The translations under genes were made by a program, and so were the position numbers. Below, one piece after another: positions 1 to 6,600 of a stretch of DNA of 64,000 nt. The DNA is from KBS50 sp042434095 (GTDB lineage: Bacteria; Actinomycetota; Actinomycetes; Mycobacteriales; Micromonosporaceae). The stretch is taken from assembly GCF_042434095.1 (NCBI RefSeq), contig NZ_JBHLUE010000019.1, forward strand, positions 310,001 through 374,000, written 5' to 3'. Position 1 is the first letter of the stretch; each line of letters begins with the position of its first letter. The notes below the pieces were generated by a model. The model did no database searches, was not told the origin of the DNA, and saw only the letters and a list, made by a program, of their open reading frames with translations.

Positions 1-357
1 GTCCGTCGCCTCGCCGGTTCGGCGAGGTGTCAGACCGGGGAACGCGGCGGCGGGGACGCGGCTCCGCTCATCGGCGCCCGGGAGGAGCGGCGACGCGCCG
101 ACGGCGGCGCGGCCGCGCCGTGGTGGCGGAGCGAGCAGGCCAACCTGCAGGCGCTGCTCCACCAGGCGTACCGGTCGGGACGGCCACTCACGCAACGCGT
201 CGAGCGGCTGGTAGCCGTGCTCCAGCCGTTCGCCGGCCCGCCGGCCACCCGCGGCCCCGGCGCGGGCCACCCGGCGTTTCCCCGTACGGCCGACTTGCCC
301 CTTCCCACCGGGCGGTTCAACCTGCCCGGGCACACCGACGAAAGGATGCCCCGATGA
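1..357 (+). CDS. C-terminal part of an unidentified protein (5' truncated)
   Basis: Frame 1 is open from the window edge to a TGA at 355-357, about 118 codons. The stop overlaps the ATG of the S26 peptidase in an ATGA arrangement, so the two are probably translationally coupled. The visible part is Arg/Ala/Gly rich, then has a helical stretch (SEQANLQALLHQAYRSG) and a Pro-rich tail. I do not recognise a domain. Because it sits next to a peptide-maturation cassette it may be another part of that system, but this is context only. GC-rich DNA can stay open by chance, so the reading rests mainly on the ATGA overlap. Confidence 0.5.
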   Translation, partial: VRRLAGSARCQTGERGGGDAAPLIGAREERRRADGGAAAPWWRSEQANLQALLHQAYRSGRPLTQRVERLVAVLQPFAGPPATRGPGAGHPAFPRTADLPLPTGRFNLPGHTDERMPR

Positions 358-830
358 GTGTGGCTGGATGGTCCATGGTCGCCGGCGGCTTGGCGCTTGC
401 CGGGGCGGCCGCGCTGGCCCGGCGCCGGCTGGTGGCGATCACCGTGGAGGGCCGCAGCATGGAACCGACCCTGCACGAGGGCGACCGGGTCCTGGTGCTC
501 CGCCGCCCGCTGCGCCGGGTGCGGCGGGGCCAGATCGTCGTGCTCGAGCAACCGATGCCCGGGGCGCGGTGGGCGCGGCTGCCGAGGCCGACGCACCGGA
601 TCGGCGGCCGGGACTGGCTGGTCAAGCGGGCGGTGGCGGTGCCGGGCGACCCGGTACCACCCGCCGTTGCCCCGGTCGCCGGCGACCTCCCGGACGGCCG
701 GGTGCCGGCCGACTCGGTGGTGGTGCTCGGGGACGGTGTGAGCAGCCAGGATTCCCGCATGTGGGGTCTGGTACCGGGGGAACGGGTGCTCGGGGTGAGC
801 ATCGCCCGCTTGCCCCGCCGGGTGGTGTGA
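354..830 (+). CDS. Small S26-family signal peptidase
   Basis: A 158-residue serine protease of the signal peptidase I/S26 family, expected to cut leader peptides at the outer face of the membrane. One N-terminal membrane segment lies at residues 6-22. The catalytic serine is S35 in GRSMEPT and the general-base lysine is K91 in LVKRAVAVPGD. A box E-like LGDGVSSQDSR motif is followed by a GLVPGERVLG tail. It is shorter than housekeeping LepB enzymes and resembles dedicated maturation proteases such as the nickel-SOD type. The ATG at 354 overlaps the upstream stop. It converges on the Cys-rich peptide genes, whose leaders end in AGA just before CC, a possible A-x-A cleavage site. That substrate link is inferred. 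Confidence 0.85.
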   Translation: MSVAGWSMVAGGLALAGAAALARRRLVAITVEGRSMEPTLHEGDRVLVLRRPLRRVRRGQIVVLEQPMPGARWARLPRPTHRIGGRDWLVKRAVAVPGDPVPPAVAPVAGDLPDGRVPADSVVVLGDGVSSQDSRMWGLVPGERVLGVSIARLPRRVV

Positions 831-869
831 GGCCGGCGGTCCGGCGGTCCGGTCACCGCGGTACGCGGA

Positions 870-905
870 CGGGGGCCGGGACGGGCTCACCCGCCCCGGC
901 CCCCG
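870..905. terminator. Bidirectional hairpin between convergent genes
   Basis: A 16-base arm at 870-885 pairs with 890-905 around a CTCA loop, with one G-T mismatch. It sits between the S26 peptidase stop (830) and the stop of the convergent Cys-rich peptide (964), where a terminator for both strands would be expected. There is no clear T-tract. Confidence 0.6.
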
Positions 906-963
906 CGGTGTGGCGCTGGGCCGGTTTTCCGCTGGGCCGGCCGCGCCGACCTCGCGGAACGGT

Positions 964-1146
964 CTAGCAGCTGCCGCAGGCGTAACAGGCCTTCCGGCAG
1001 TTGCAGTTCCAGTAGCACTTGCGCCTGGTCGCGCAGGGGCCCTCCTCGCACCAGGACAACCCATACTCGGCGCAACACGCGCCGGCCTTCGTGGCCGGCG
1101 CAAAAGCCGTCAGCATGCGATCGGCCATCCGTCCGAGAGACTTCAT
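964..1146 (-). CDS. Cys-rich peptide precursor 1 (10 Cys)
   Basis: A 60-residue peptide. I chose the ATG at 1146 because AGGAGG lies 8 bases upstream; the GTG at 1155 would sit against that site. This start also makes the leader align exactly with the paralogue at 1332-1526: both run M(K/R)(S/T)(L/I)G(R/K)MADR(M/V)LTAF and reach AGA-CC at residues 21-25. The remaining 37 residues hold ten cysteines spaced CC-x7-C-x4-C-x5-C-x3-C-x-C-x3-C-x2-C-x2-C. The leader is weakly amphipathic and not a classical Sec signal, which suits ABC-type export. A disulfide-rich secreted peptide is the favoured reading; a metal-binding peptide or a small MauA-like redox subunit is also possible. Confidence 0.88.
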   Translation of the reverse strand: MKSLGRMADRMLTAFAPATKAGACCAEYGLSWCEEGPCATRRKCYWNCNCRKACYACGSC

Positions 1147-1151
1147 CTTGC

Positions 1152-1194
1152 TCACCTCCTCCTCAATGGTTGATCCGACCCTAGAAGGAGGTGA
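1152..1194 (-). promoter_or_regulatory. Hairpin that can sequester the ribosome binding site of Cys-rich peptide 1
   Basis: A perfect 9-base inverted repeat: on the mRNA strand TCACCTCCT (1194-1186) precedes AGGAGGTGA (1160-1152) by 25 bases. The second copy contains the Shine-Dalgarno of the peptide starting at 1146, so the arms would hide it. An AT-rich TTATAT-like element near 1214-1221 could be the -10 box of a promoter whose short leader contains this hairpin. Function is inferred. Confidence 0.6.
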
Positions 1195-1279
1195 TACATT
1201 TCCGCGGCACCGACGATATAACGCGGCCGAACTCGCCTAGCCCCAGCCCCGGATACGGCGGCCGGTTAAGCTGGGTCGG

Positions 1280-1320
1280 AAAAAGCGCGTTCCCCGGGAC
1301 GACGCCGCGTCCCGGGGAAC
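1280..1320 (-). terminator. Intrinsic terminator between the two Cys-rich peptide genes
   Basis: A perfect 13-base stem (1320-1308 with 1301-1289, six-base loop) is followed on the minus strand by GCGC and five T residues (1284-1280). It lies 11 bases after the stop of peptide 2, so most transcripts of the exporter operon should end here and peptide 1 probably has its own promoter. Confidence 0.75.
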
Positions 1321-1331
1321 ATGCCGGAGGG

Positions 1332-1526
1332 TCAGCCACAGCCGCAGCTTGTCGAGCACACCGCCCGACAGTTGCAATCGAAGGTGCATCTGTGCTTACC
1401 GCTGGGGCCGCACTTTGCATAGTACTCGCAGTACCACAGTCCTCTTTCCGGACAGCAGGCACCGGCCTGCGCCTTGGGCACGAATGCCGTCAGCACGCGA
1501 TCAGCCATCTTCCCGATCGTCCTCAT
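1332..1526 (-). CDS. Cys-rich peptide precursor 2 (10 Cys)
   Basis: A 64-residue paralogue of the peptide at 964-1146. The ATG at 1526 has AGGAGG nine bases upstream. The 23-residue leader ends in QAGA, immediately followed by CC. The core is 41 residues with spacing CC-x7-C-x5-C-x7-C-x3-C-x-C-x3-C-x3-C-x-C. The conserved landmarks between the two peptides are MADR, LTAF, AGACC and CNCR, while the residues between cysteines vary, as in families of disulfide-stabilised toxins or bacteriocins. It lies 91 bases after the ABC transporter gene on the same strand and is followed by an intrinsic terminator. The 1527-1617 gap contains TTGTAT and TATGG elements that might be a separate promoter, which is weak evidence. 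Confidence 0.88.
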   Translation of the reverse strand: MRTIGKMADRVLTAFVPKAQAGACCPERGLWYCEYYAKCGPSGKHRCTFDCNCRAVCSTSCGCG

Positions 1527-1617
1527 TGTGGTTCACCTCCTCTCGGCTTTCATGTCCATACCGTATGGGTCGGCGCTACATTCCCGACCGACCACAGATA
1601 CAATTTCGGCGTCACTC

Positions 1618-3570
1618 TCAGCGGCTGTCCGTGGCCACGAATCCGGCCGCGCCGGACGCCTCCGGCGAGCGAACCAGCTCGGGTCCGGACCCCACCTCCG
1701 GCTCCTCGGCGGCCTCCGCCTGGTAGCCGGTCGACTGCAGCCGGAAGAGCCGGGCATAGACCCCGGCGGCGGCGATGAGTTCCCGGTGGGGGCCCTGCTC
1801 GACGACGACGCCACCGCGCAGCACCGCGATGGTGTCGGCATCTCGGACCGACCCGAGGCGGTGCGAGATCAGCAGGGTGGTGACGCCGATCCGGTGCTCA
1901 CGCAACTGGCTGTGCACCTCGTGCTCCGCTTCCGCGTCCAGACCCGCGCTCGGCTCGTCCAGGATCATGAGGTCGCGCCGGTCGCGCATGAACGCCCGGG
2001 CCAGCGCGAGACGTTGCCACTGGCCGCCCGACAGCCGGACCCCCACCGAGGGGTCGCCGTCGTCGTTCTCGTCGAACAGCATGCGGGTCAGCAGCGTGTC
2101 GTAGCCGCGGGGCAGCCTCTCGACCACCTCGTGTACGCCCGCCCGCCGAGCGGCCGCACGGAGCGCCTCCCGGTCCGCCAGCCGGCCGATGTCACCGATT
2201 GCGATGTTCTCTCCGGCCGTCAGGTCGTACTCCACGTAGTCCTGGAAGACGGCCGCGGTCCGCTGACGCAGCGTGCTCACGTCGGCGTCGCGAAGATCGA
2301 TCCCGTCCCACAGGATCGTCCCTCGGGTCGGGTCGTAGAACCGGCACAGCAGCTTGACCAGCGTGCTCTTCCCCGCACCGTTGAGGCCCACCAGTGCCAA
2401 CGCGCGGCCATGGGGGATGACCAGGTTGACGCCGCGCAGCACCCAGGGGTGCTGGTCGCTGTACCGAAACCACACGTCACGCAGCTCGATGCCGCGCCGC
2501 AACGGCGGCAGGGCCACCGGATCCGGCGGGGCCGGCAGGTCCGGTTCGACTTCCAGCACGGCCGCGAAGTGCCCGAACAGCAGCAGTTGCTGATGGGTCT
2601 GCGTGATCGCGGTCAGCAGGGTGGCGATGGCCGCCTGAACGCCGGCCACGGCGGCGATGAACATCGAGACATCACCGATCGTGAGCACCTTCTGGTGGGC
2701 GGCCGCGACGGCCCAGGCGAGTCCCGCGCCCGCCACGGCCGTGCTCACCAGCGCCAGGCCGCCCTGGGCGACCGCCTCACGCCGGTCGACCCGCCGCTTC
2801 TGCGCATCGGCCGTGCGTCGCTCCGCGAGCATCCGTCCCCGGACGAACGGTCCGATGCCGAAGAGTCGGATCTCCTTCGCAGCCTCGGTGCTCTCCAGCA
2901 GGCCCCGATAGAAGATCTCCCGCCGTTCCGTCGGCCCGATCGACCAGGTCATGGCGGCGCGCTGGCGGGAAAGCCGCAACTCGGTGATCAACATCGGAAT
3001 GCCGGTCACCAGCACCACGGCGGTCATCATGGGGCTGATCACGGTCAGCGAGACGACCAGTCCCAGGCCGGTCACGAGCCCTCGTGCGGTGCTGAGCACG
3101 CCGTCCACCAGCTCCGCCGGGCCGATGGTCGCCTGCTGGGCCAGCCGGAGACGGTCCAGAAAGACCGGATCCTCCAGCCGCTTCAGCCCGCGGAGCCGTT
3201 CGACGGCGCGGTACAGGTCGTCCGCGGCCGCCAACGAGACCGTCCGGCCAATCTCCCCACGCAGGTACTGCTCGAACTGCGTGAGCGCCGCGATGGCGAT
3301 ACTGGTCCCGGCCAGCACGGCGGCCAGGCCGAGCAGCGTGGACAGCGCGGCCCCTGCCGTCAGGTCGTCCAGAACCAGCTTCGTGACCCAGGCGATCGCC
3401 ACCGGCGCGGCCCCCGCGCTCAGCGCGCAGCCGGCGTACCCGAGAACACCGCCCGGGACGGTCCGCCAGACGAGTCGGGCGGCCGCCCCCGCGGCGCGGA
3501 GCATCCCCGGACCGCCCGCGTCGGATGCGGTCTCCGGGCGTGACCCGCCGACGAACCGCACCTCGGTCAC
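1618..3570 (-). CDS. ABC exporter (fused membrane and ATPase domains)
   Basis: A 650-residue half-transporter of the MsbA/LanT-like exporter class. The membrane domain occupies about residues 30-340. The nucleotide-binding domain follows, with Walker A GLNGAGKST near 395, signature LSGGQ near 512 and Walker B LMILDEP near 535, then an H-loop ISHRLG. There is no N-terminal C39 peptidase domain, so leader removal would need another enzyme; the nearby S26 peptidase is the obvious candidate. The GTG start overlaps the stop of the TlpA/MauD-like gene (GTGA), which indicates coupled translation. By position it exports the two Cys-rich peptides encoded next. The substrate is inferred. Confidence 0.9.
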   Translation of the reverse strand: MTEVRFVGGSRPETASDAGGPGMLRAAGAAARLVWRTVPGGVLGYAGCALSAGAAPVAIAWVTKLVLDDLTAGAALSTLLGLAAVLAGTSIAIAALTQFEQYLRGEIGRTVSLAAADDLYRAVERLRGLKRLEDPVFLDRLRLAQQATIGPAELVDGVLSTARGLVTGLGLVVSLTVISPMMTAVVLVTGIPMLITELRLSRQRAAMTWSIGPTERREIFYRGLLESTEAAKEIRLFGIGPFVRGRMLAERRTADAQKRRVDRREAVAQGGLALVSTAVAGAGLAWAVAAAHQKVLTIGDVSMFIAAVAGVQAAIATLLTAITQTHQQLLLFGHFAAVLEVEPDLPAPPDPVALPPLRRGIELRDVWFRYSDQHPWVLRGVNLVIPHGRALALVGLNGAGKSTLVKLLCRFYDPTRGTILWDGIDLRDADVSTLRQRTAAVFQDYVEYDLTAGENIAIGDIGRLADREALRAAARRAGVHEVVERLPRGYDTLLTRMLFDENDDGDPSVGVRLSGGQWQRLALARAFMRDRRDLMILDEPSAGLDAEAEHEVHSQLREHRIGVTTLLISHRLGSVRDADTIAVLRGGVVVEQGPHRELIAAAGVYARLFRLQSTGYQAEAAEEPEVGSGPELVRSPEASGAAGFVATDSR

Positions 3571-4109
3571 GCTCCGACATACGCGGGCAGCGCCCGCAGG
3601 TCCCTGCCGCTCGCCACGACCGTACGGTCCTGCACGAGATAGACCGCCGGGTAGGCCTGGGCACCGAGCGCCGTCAGCGCCGGTCCGTCATAGCGCTCCA
3701 CGATGGTTCGCGCGTACGGGCTGAGGGCGGCGACCTTCTCGGCCACGAGCGTCGAGTCCGGGCTGTCGGTGGCGATGACGGCGACCACCCGGTCCCGACC
3801 ACCGGCGACCGTGCGCGCGTGGTCCACGAAGCCGGGCAGCAACGCCTCGCAGGGCTGGCAGCCGGGTGAGAAGAACCCGACCACGGTCTCCCGGGTCAAC
3901 GACTCCGCGGTGAGGCTCTCCCCGTCCGTGGTGGCGGCCACGAAGTTCCCCACCGGGGTGCCCGGGGACGCGATGACGGCCTCGGGCATGAGCTGGGCCC
4001 GCTTCAGTTGCTCGGTGTGGTCCCGCAGCCGCCGGATCACCCCGAAGGTGAGCAAAAGGTCGAGCAGGACCAGTACGGCGAGCACGATGAGCGCTCCGGT
4101 GACCAACAT
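3567..4109 (-). CDS. Membrane-anchored TlpA/MauD-like thiol-disulfide protein
   Basis: A 180-residue thioredoxin-fold protein anchored by one N-terminal membrane helix (residues 5-24), with the redox domain outside the membrane. The active site is C84-Q-P-C87 in FFSPGCQPCE, and a cis-proline loop is seen at AYPAVYLV. MauD proteins of this type act with MauE in forming disulfides of the methylamine dehydrogenase small subunit. Here the likely substrates are the ten-Cys peptides downstream. GGAGG lies shortly before the ATG. The gene follows the MauE-like gene by nine bases and overlaps the ABC exporter start. Confidence 0.85.
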   Translation of the reverse strand: MLVTGALIVLAVLVLLDLLLTFGVIRRLRDHTEQLKRAQLMPEAVIASPGTPVGNFVAATTDGESLTAESLTRETVVGFFSPGCQPCEALLPGFVDHARTVAGGRDRVVAVIATDSPDSTLVAEKVAALSPYARTIVERYDGPALTALGAQAYPAVYLVQDRTVVASGRDLRALPAYVGA

Positions 4110-4118
4110 GGATGCCTC

Positions 4119-4655
4119 CTACTTCGGGGGATTCGGGTTGACTGCCTGGCCGAGGAAGAGTCCGAGGATGTCGTCGAGGTGGATCAGGATGAGCGCGGCC
4201 ACGAGGCCGGTCGCGCCCGCGACGACAAGGCCGACGGGTTGCGCACCGCCGGCGCCGAGCGGCAGACCGCCGGCCGCGGCGGCCAGCAACACGCCGTTGC
4301 GCAGAAGGTGACGAGGGCCGAGGGGTTCGCGGGCCGGACCGAAGCAGCGGCACGCGATCCTGCGCCCGGCCCGTAACGTCGAGGCGACGGCGACGGTGAA
4401 GCCGGCGAGCAGGACAAAGGCCACGACGCATCCGACCGGCGCCGTGACCGGGAGCAACACCAATGGCACAACGGCGCATTCGAGCAGGGCTACGGTAAGG
4501 GATAACGGGCCGATCAGAGCGGCTGGCAATGGCAGGAAGTCAGGCAGCGAATCACCAAAGGCACGCAATTCCGCCCGGCTTCGCAACTTGCTCGTCGCGG
4601 AGACGAAAAAAACAACGCCGATCAGGATCCGGCACGCGACCTCTAAGTACCGCAC
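4119..4655 (-). CDS. MauE/DoxX-like redox membrane protein
   Basis: A 178-residue integral membrane protein with about four helices. It carries the MauE hallmark C102-x-C104-F-G (ACRCFG) in a loop after the third helix. MauE-type proteins supply or accept reducing equivalents for a periplasmic or extracellular MauD/TlpA partner, here the next gene. It is the first gene of the five-gene minus-strand cassette. The GTG at 4655 is taken as start; no strong ribosome site precedes it, so it could be translated from a nearly leaderless transcript. A TATCTA element near 4691 is a possible -10 box. Confidence 0.83.
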   Translation of the reverse strand: MRYLEVACRILIGVVFFVSATSKLRSRAELRAFGDSLPDFLPLPAALIGPLSLTVALLECAVVPLVLLPVTAPVGCVVAFVLLAGFTVAVASTLRAGRRIACRCFGPAREPLGPRHLLRNGVLLAAAAGGLPLGAGGAQPVGLVVAGATGLVAALILIHLDDILGLFLGQAVNPNPPK

Positions 4656-4768
4656 GGTCCGAGGCTACGAGAGGGCTCTACACCCTAGATACATTCCGCC
4701 AATAACGTCGACGGCAAGCGATGGTGCGCAAGGCGGCGGCGAAGACGGAGCGCCGGAAGGGCCGCCGG

Positions 4769-5356
4769 TCAGACTTCCCGGATCTCCTCGCGAACCCGCT
4801 GCAACCGCTCGATGATGGCGGCCGTAACCTCGTCCACCTGCTCTGCCCCATTGACGCTGATCAGACGTTCGCGCTGACGGTAGTAGTCGAGCAGCGGCAG
4901 GGTGTGCTCCTCGAACACCCGCAGCCGGTGCGTGACCACCTCTTCGGTGTCGTCGGTGCGGCCGGTTTGCCTACCCCGCTCCATCAACCGGCGGACCAGT
5001 TCCTCCCGGGGCACGTCGAGATAGAGGGCCACCTGCACGGCGGCGTTGATGTCCCGGGCCACCTCGTACGACTGCTGAGCCTGCTCGACGGTGCGGGGGA
5101 AGCCGTCGAGGATGTACCCGCCGTTGCGGCTGGCCGCCTCGACGGGTTTGCGGAGCACGTCCATCACGATGCCGTCCGGGACAAGATCGCCGCGGCGCAT
5201 CGTCTCGGCCACCGACCGCCCGATGGAGGTCTCCTGGGCGATGTGCTTGCGCAGCAGGTCGCCGCTGGAGATGTGGGCGATCCCGAAGTGCTCGGCGATG
5301 CGCTGCGCCTGGGTGCCCTTGCCCGCCCCCGGGGCGCCGATCAGCAGCAACCGCAT
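4769..5356 (-). CDS. adk: Adenylate kinase
   Basis: A 195-residue nucleoside monophosphate kinase that interconverts ATP, AMP and ADP. The P-loop is GAPGAGKGTQ at residues 7-16, the AMP-binding region contains SSGDLLR and DGFPRT, and LID-type arginines occur in GRQTGRTDD. The LID is the short form without zinc cysteines. It is not in the usual secY-adk-map context, so it may be a second copy. The start is the ATG at 5356, where the rest of the protein aligns with the family N-terminus. The GGGGGAG upstream on the mRNA fits a ribosome site. Confidence 0.93.
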   Translation of the reverse strand: MRLLLIGAPGAGKGTQAQRIAEHFGIAHISSGDLLRKHIAQETSIGRSVAETMRRGDLVPDGIVMDVLRKPVEAASRNGGYILDGFPRTVEQAQQSYEVARDINAAVQVALYLDVPREELVRRLMERGRQTGRTDDTEEVVTHRLRVFEEHTLPLLDYYRQRERLISVNGAEQVDEVTAAIIERLQRVREEIREV

Positions 5357-5428
5357 ATGCTCCCCCTCCTCGAACCGACCCCTGCGAGGGTAGCCCGTAC
5401 CCGATCAACCACCGGCCGCCGGCCCCGG

Positions 5429-6517
5429 CTACCCGACAGGTGGCGCCGCAGGTGGCACGGCCGCCGGGGCTGGCGGCGCCCCCGCCGGTTGGGCCGCCGT
5501 TCCCGGGTCGGGCCGGCCGACCGGCGGCGGGATGTCCGCGGTGCTCAGCCGCCGCCGGAACACCAGGTAGGTCCAGCCCTGGTAGGCCAGCACCACCGGC
5601 GTGACCAGCACGGCCACCCAGGTCATGATCCGCAGCGTGTACGGGGTGGCGGAGGCGTTCGTCACGGTCAGCGTGCCGGCCGGGTCGAGCGTCGACGGCA
5701 GCACGGCCGGGTACAGCGCCACGAACAGCGCGGCCGTGGCGCCCAGCACGGCGCCGGCGGTGGCCAGGAAGGCCCAGCCCTCCCGACCGGCCCGGATGGC
5801 CAGCAGCCCGCCGAGCAGGGCCGCGGCCGCGAGGGCCGACAGCAGGCCGCTCACCGCGTCGCCGTGCGCCAGCTGGGTCCAGCCCAGAAAGCCGACCGCC
5901 GCTACGGCCGCCACCGGTCCGAGCCGGCCGGCGAGCGCCCGGGCGTCGGCGCGGATCTCGCCGGCGGTCTTCAGGGCCACGAAGACCGCGCCGTGCGTGG
6001 CGAACAGCGTCAGCGTGGTCAGCCCGCCCAGCAGCGCGTACGGGTTGAGCAGGTCGGCGAGGCCGCCGGCGTACTCGTGCCGGGCGTCAAGCGGCACCCC
6101 GCGGACGATGTTGCCGAACGCCACGCCCCAGAGCAGCGCCGGCACGGCGCTGCCGCCGATGATGGCCGCGTCCCAGCGCCGCCGCCACCGGTCGTCGTCG
6201 ACCTTGCCGCGGTACTCGAACGCCACCCCGCGCAGGATCAGCGCCACCAGGATGACCAGCAGCGGGAGGTAGAAGCCGGAGAACAGCGTGGCGTACCACT
6301 CGGGAAAGGCCGCAAAGGTGGCGCCGCCGGCCACCAGCAGCCACACCTCGTTGCCGTCCCAGACCGGGCCGATGGTGTTGATCAGCACCCGGCGGCGGGC
6401 CTCGGTGCGCCCCAGCAGCGGCAGCAGCATGCCGACGCCGAAGTCGAAGCCCTCCAGCAGGAAGTAGCCCGCCCACAGCACGGCGATGAGCGTGAACCAG
6501 ACGTCGTTGAGGGTCAC
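5429..6517 (-). CDS. cydB: Cytochrome bd oxidase subunit II
   Basis: A 362-residue multi-pass membrane protein, the partner of CydA in the quinol-oxidising, oxygen-reducing bd complex. It starts with the typical NDVWFTLIAVLWAGYFLLEGFDFGVGML region and contains the family motif GPVWDGNEVWLLVAGGA. The C-terminal tail is Pro/Ala rich and looks disordered. It lies 83 bases downstream of cydA on the same strand and is probably cotranscribed. The cydCD assembly transporter genes do not follow here. Confidence 0.95.
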   Translation of the reverse strand: MTLNDVWFTLIAVLWAGYFLLEGFDFGVGMLLPLLGRTEARRRVLINTIGPVWDGNEVWLLVAGGATFAAFPEWYATLFSGFYLPLLVILVALILRGVAFEYRGKVDDDRWRRRWDAAIIGGSAVPALLWGVAFGNIVRGVPLDARHEYAGGLADLLNPYALLGGLTTLTLFATHGAVFVALKTAGEIRADARALAGRLGPVAAVAAVGFLGWTQLAHGDAVSGLLSALAAAALLGGLLAIRAGREGWAFLATAGAVLGATAALFVALYPAVLPSTLDPAGTLTVTNASATPYTLRIMTWVAVLVTPVVLAYQGWTYLVFRRRLSTADIPPPVGRPDPGTAAQPAGAPPAPAAVPPAAPPVG

Positions 6518-6600
6518 CGGTTGCTCCAGCGGGATCGAGGGTCAGCGGGTCGAGGGTCAGCGGGGTCGGTGGCGGCCGATGATCCGGCGGCGGTAGAGGG

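Noticed and set aside
1186..1240. A strong plus-strand AAGGAGGTGAT sequence that could start a plus-strand gene near 1191
   Set aside because: No start codon is at a suitable distance and the frame that follows runs antisense to the Cys-rich peptide 2. The sequence is better explained as the 5' arm of the hairpin in the minus-strand leader.
964..1526. Metallothionein interpretation of the two Cys-rich peptides
   Set aside because: Not excluded, but the conserved leader and the linked exporter and MauD/MauE genes favour an exported disulfide-bonded product.
1474..3543. A 689-codon plus-strand open frame opposite the ABC exporter
   Set aside because: It is rich in Arg, Gln, His, Asp and Pro and is antisense to clear ABC motifs. 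It is a GC-driven shadow.
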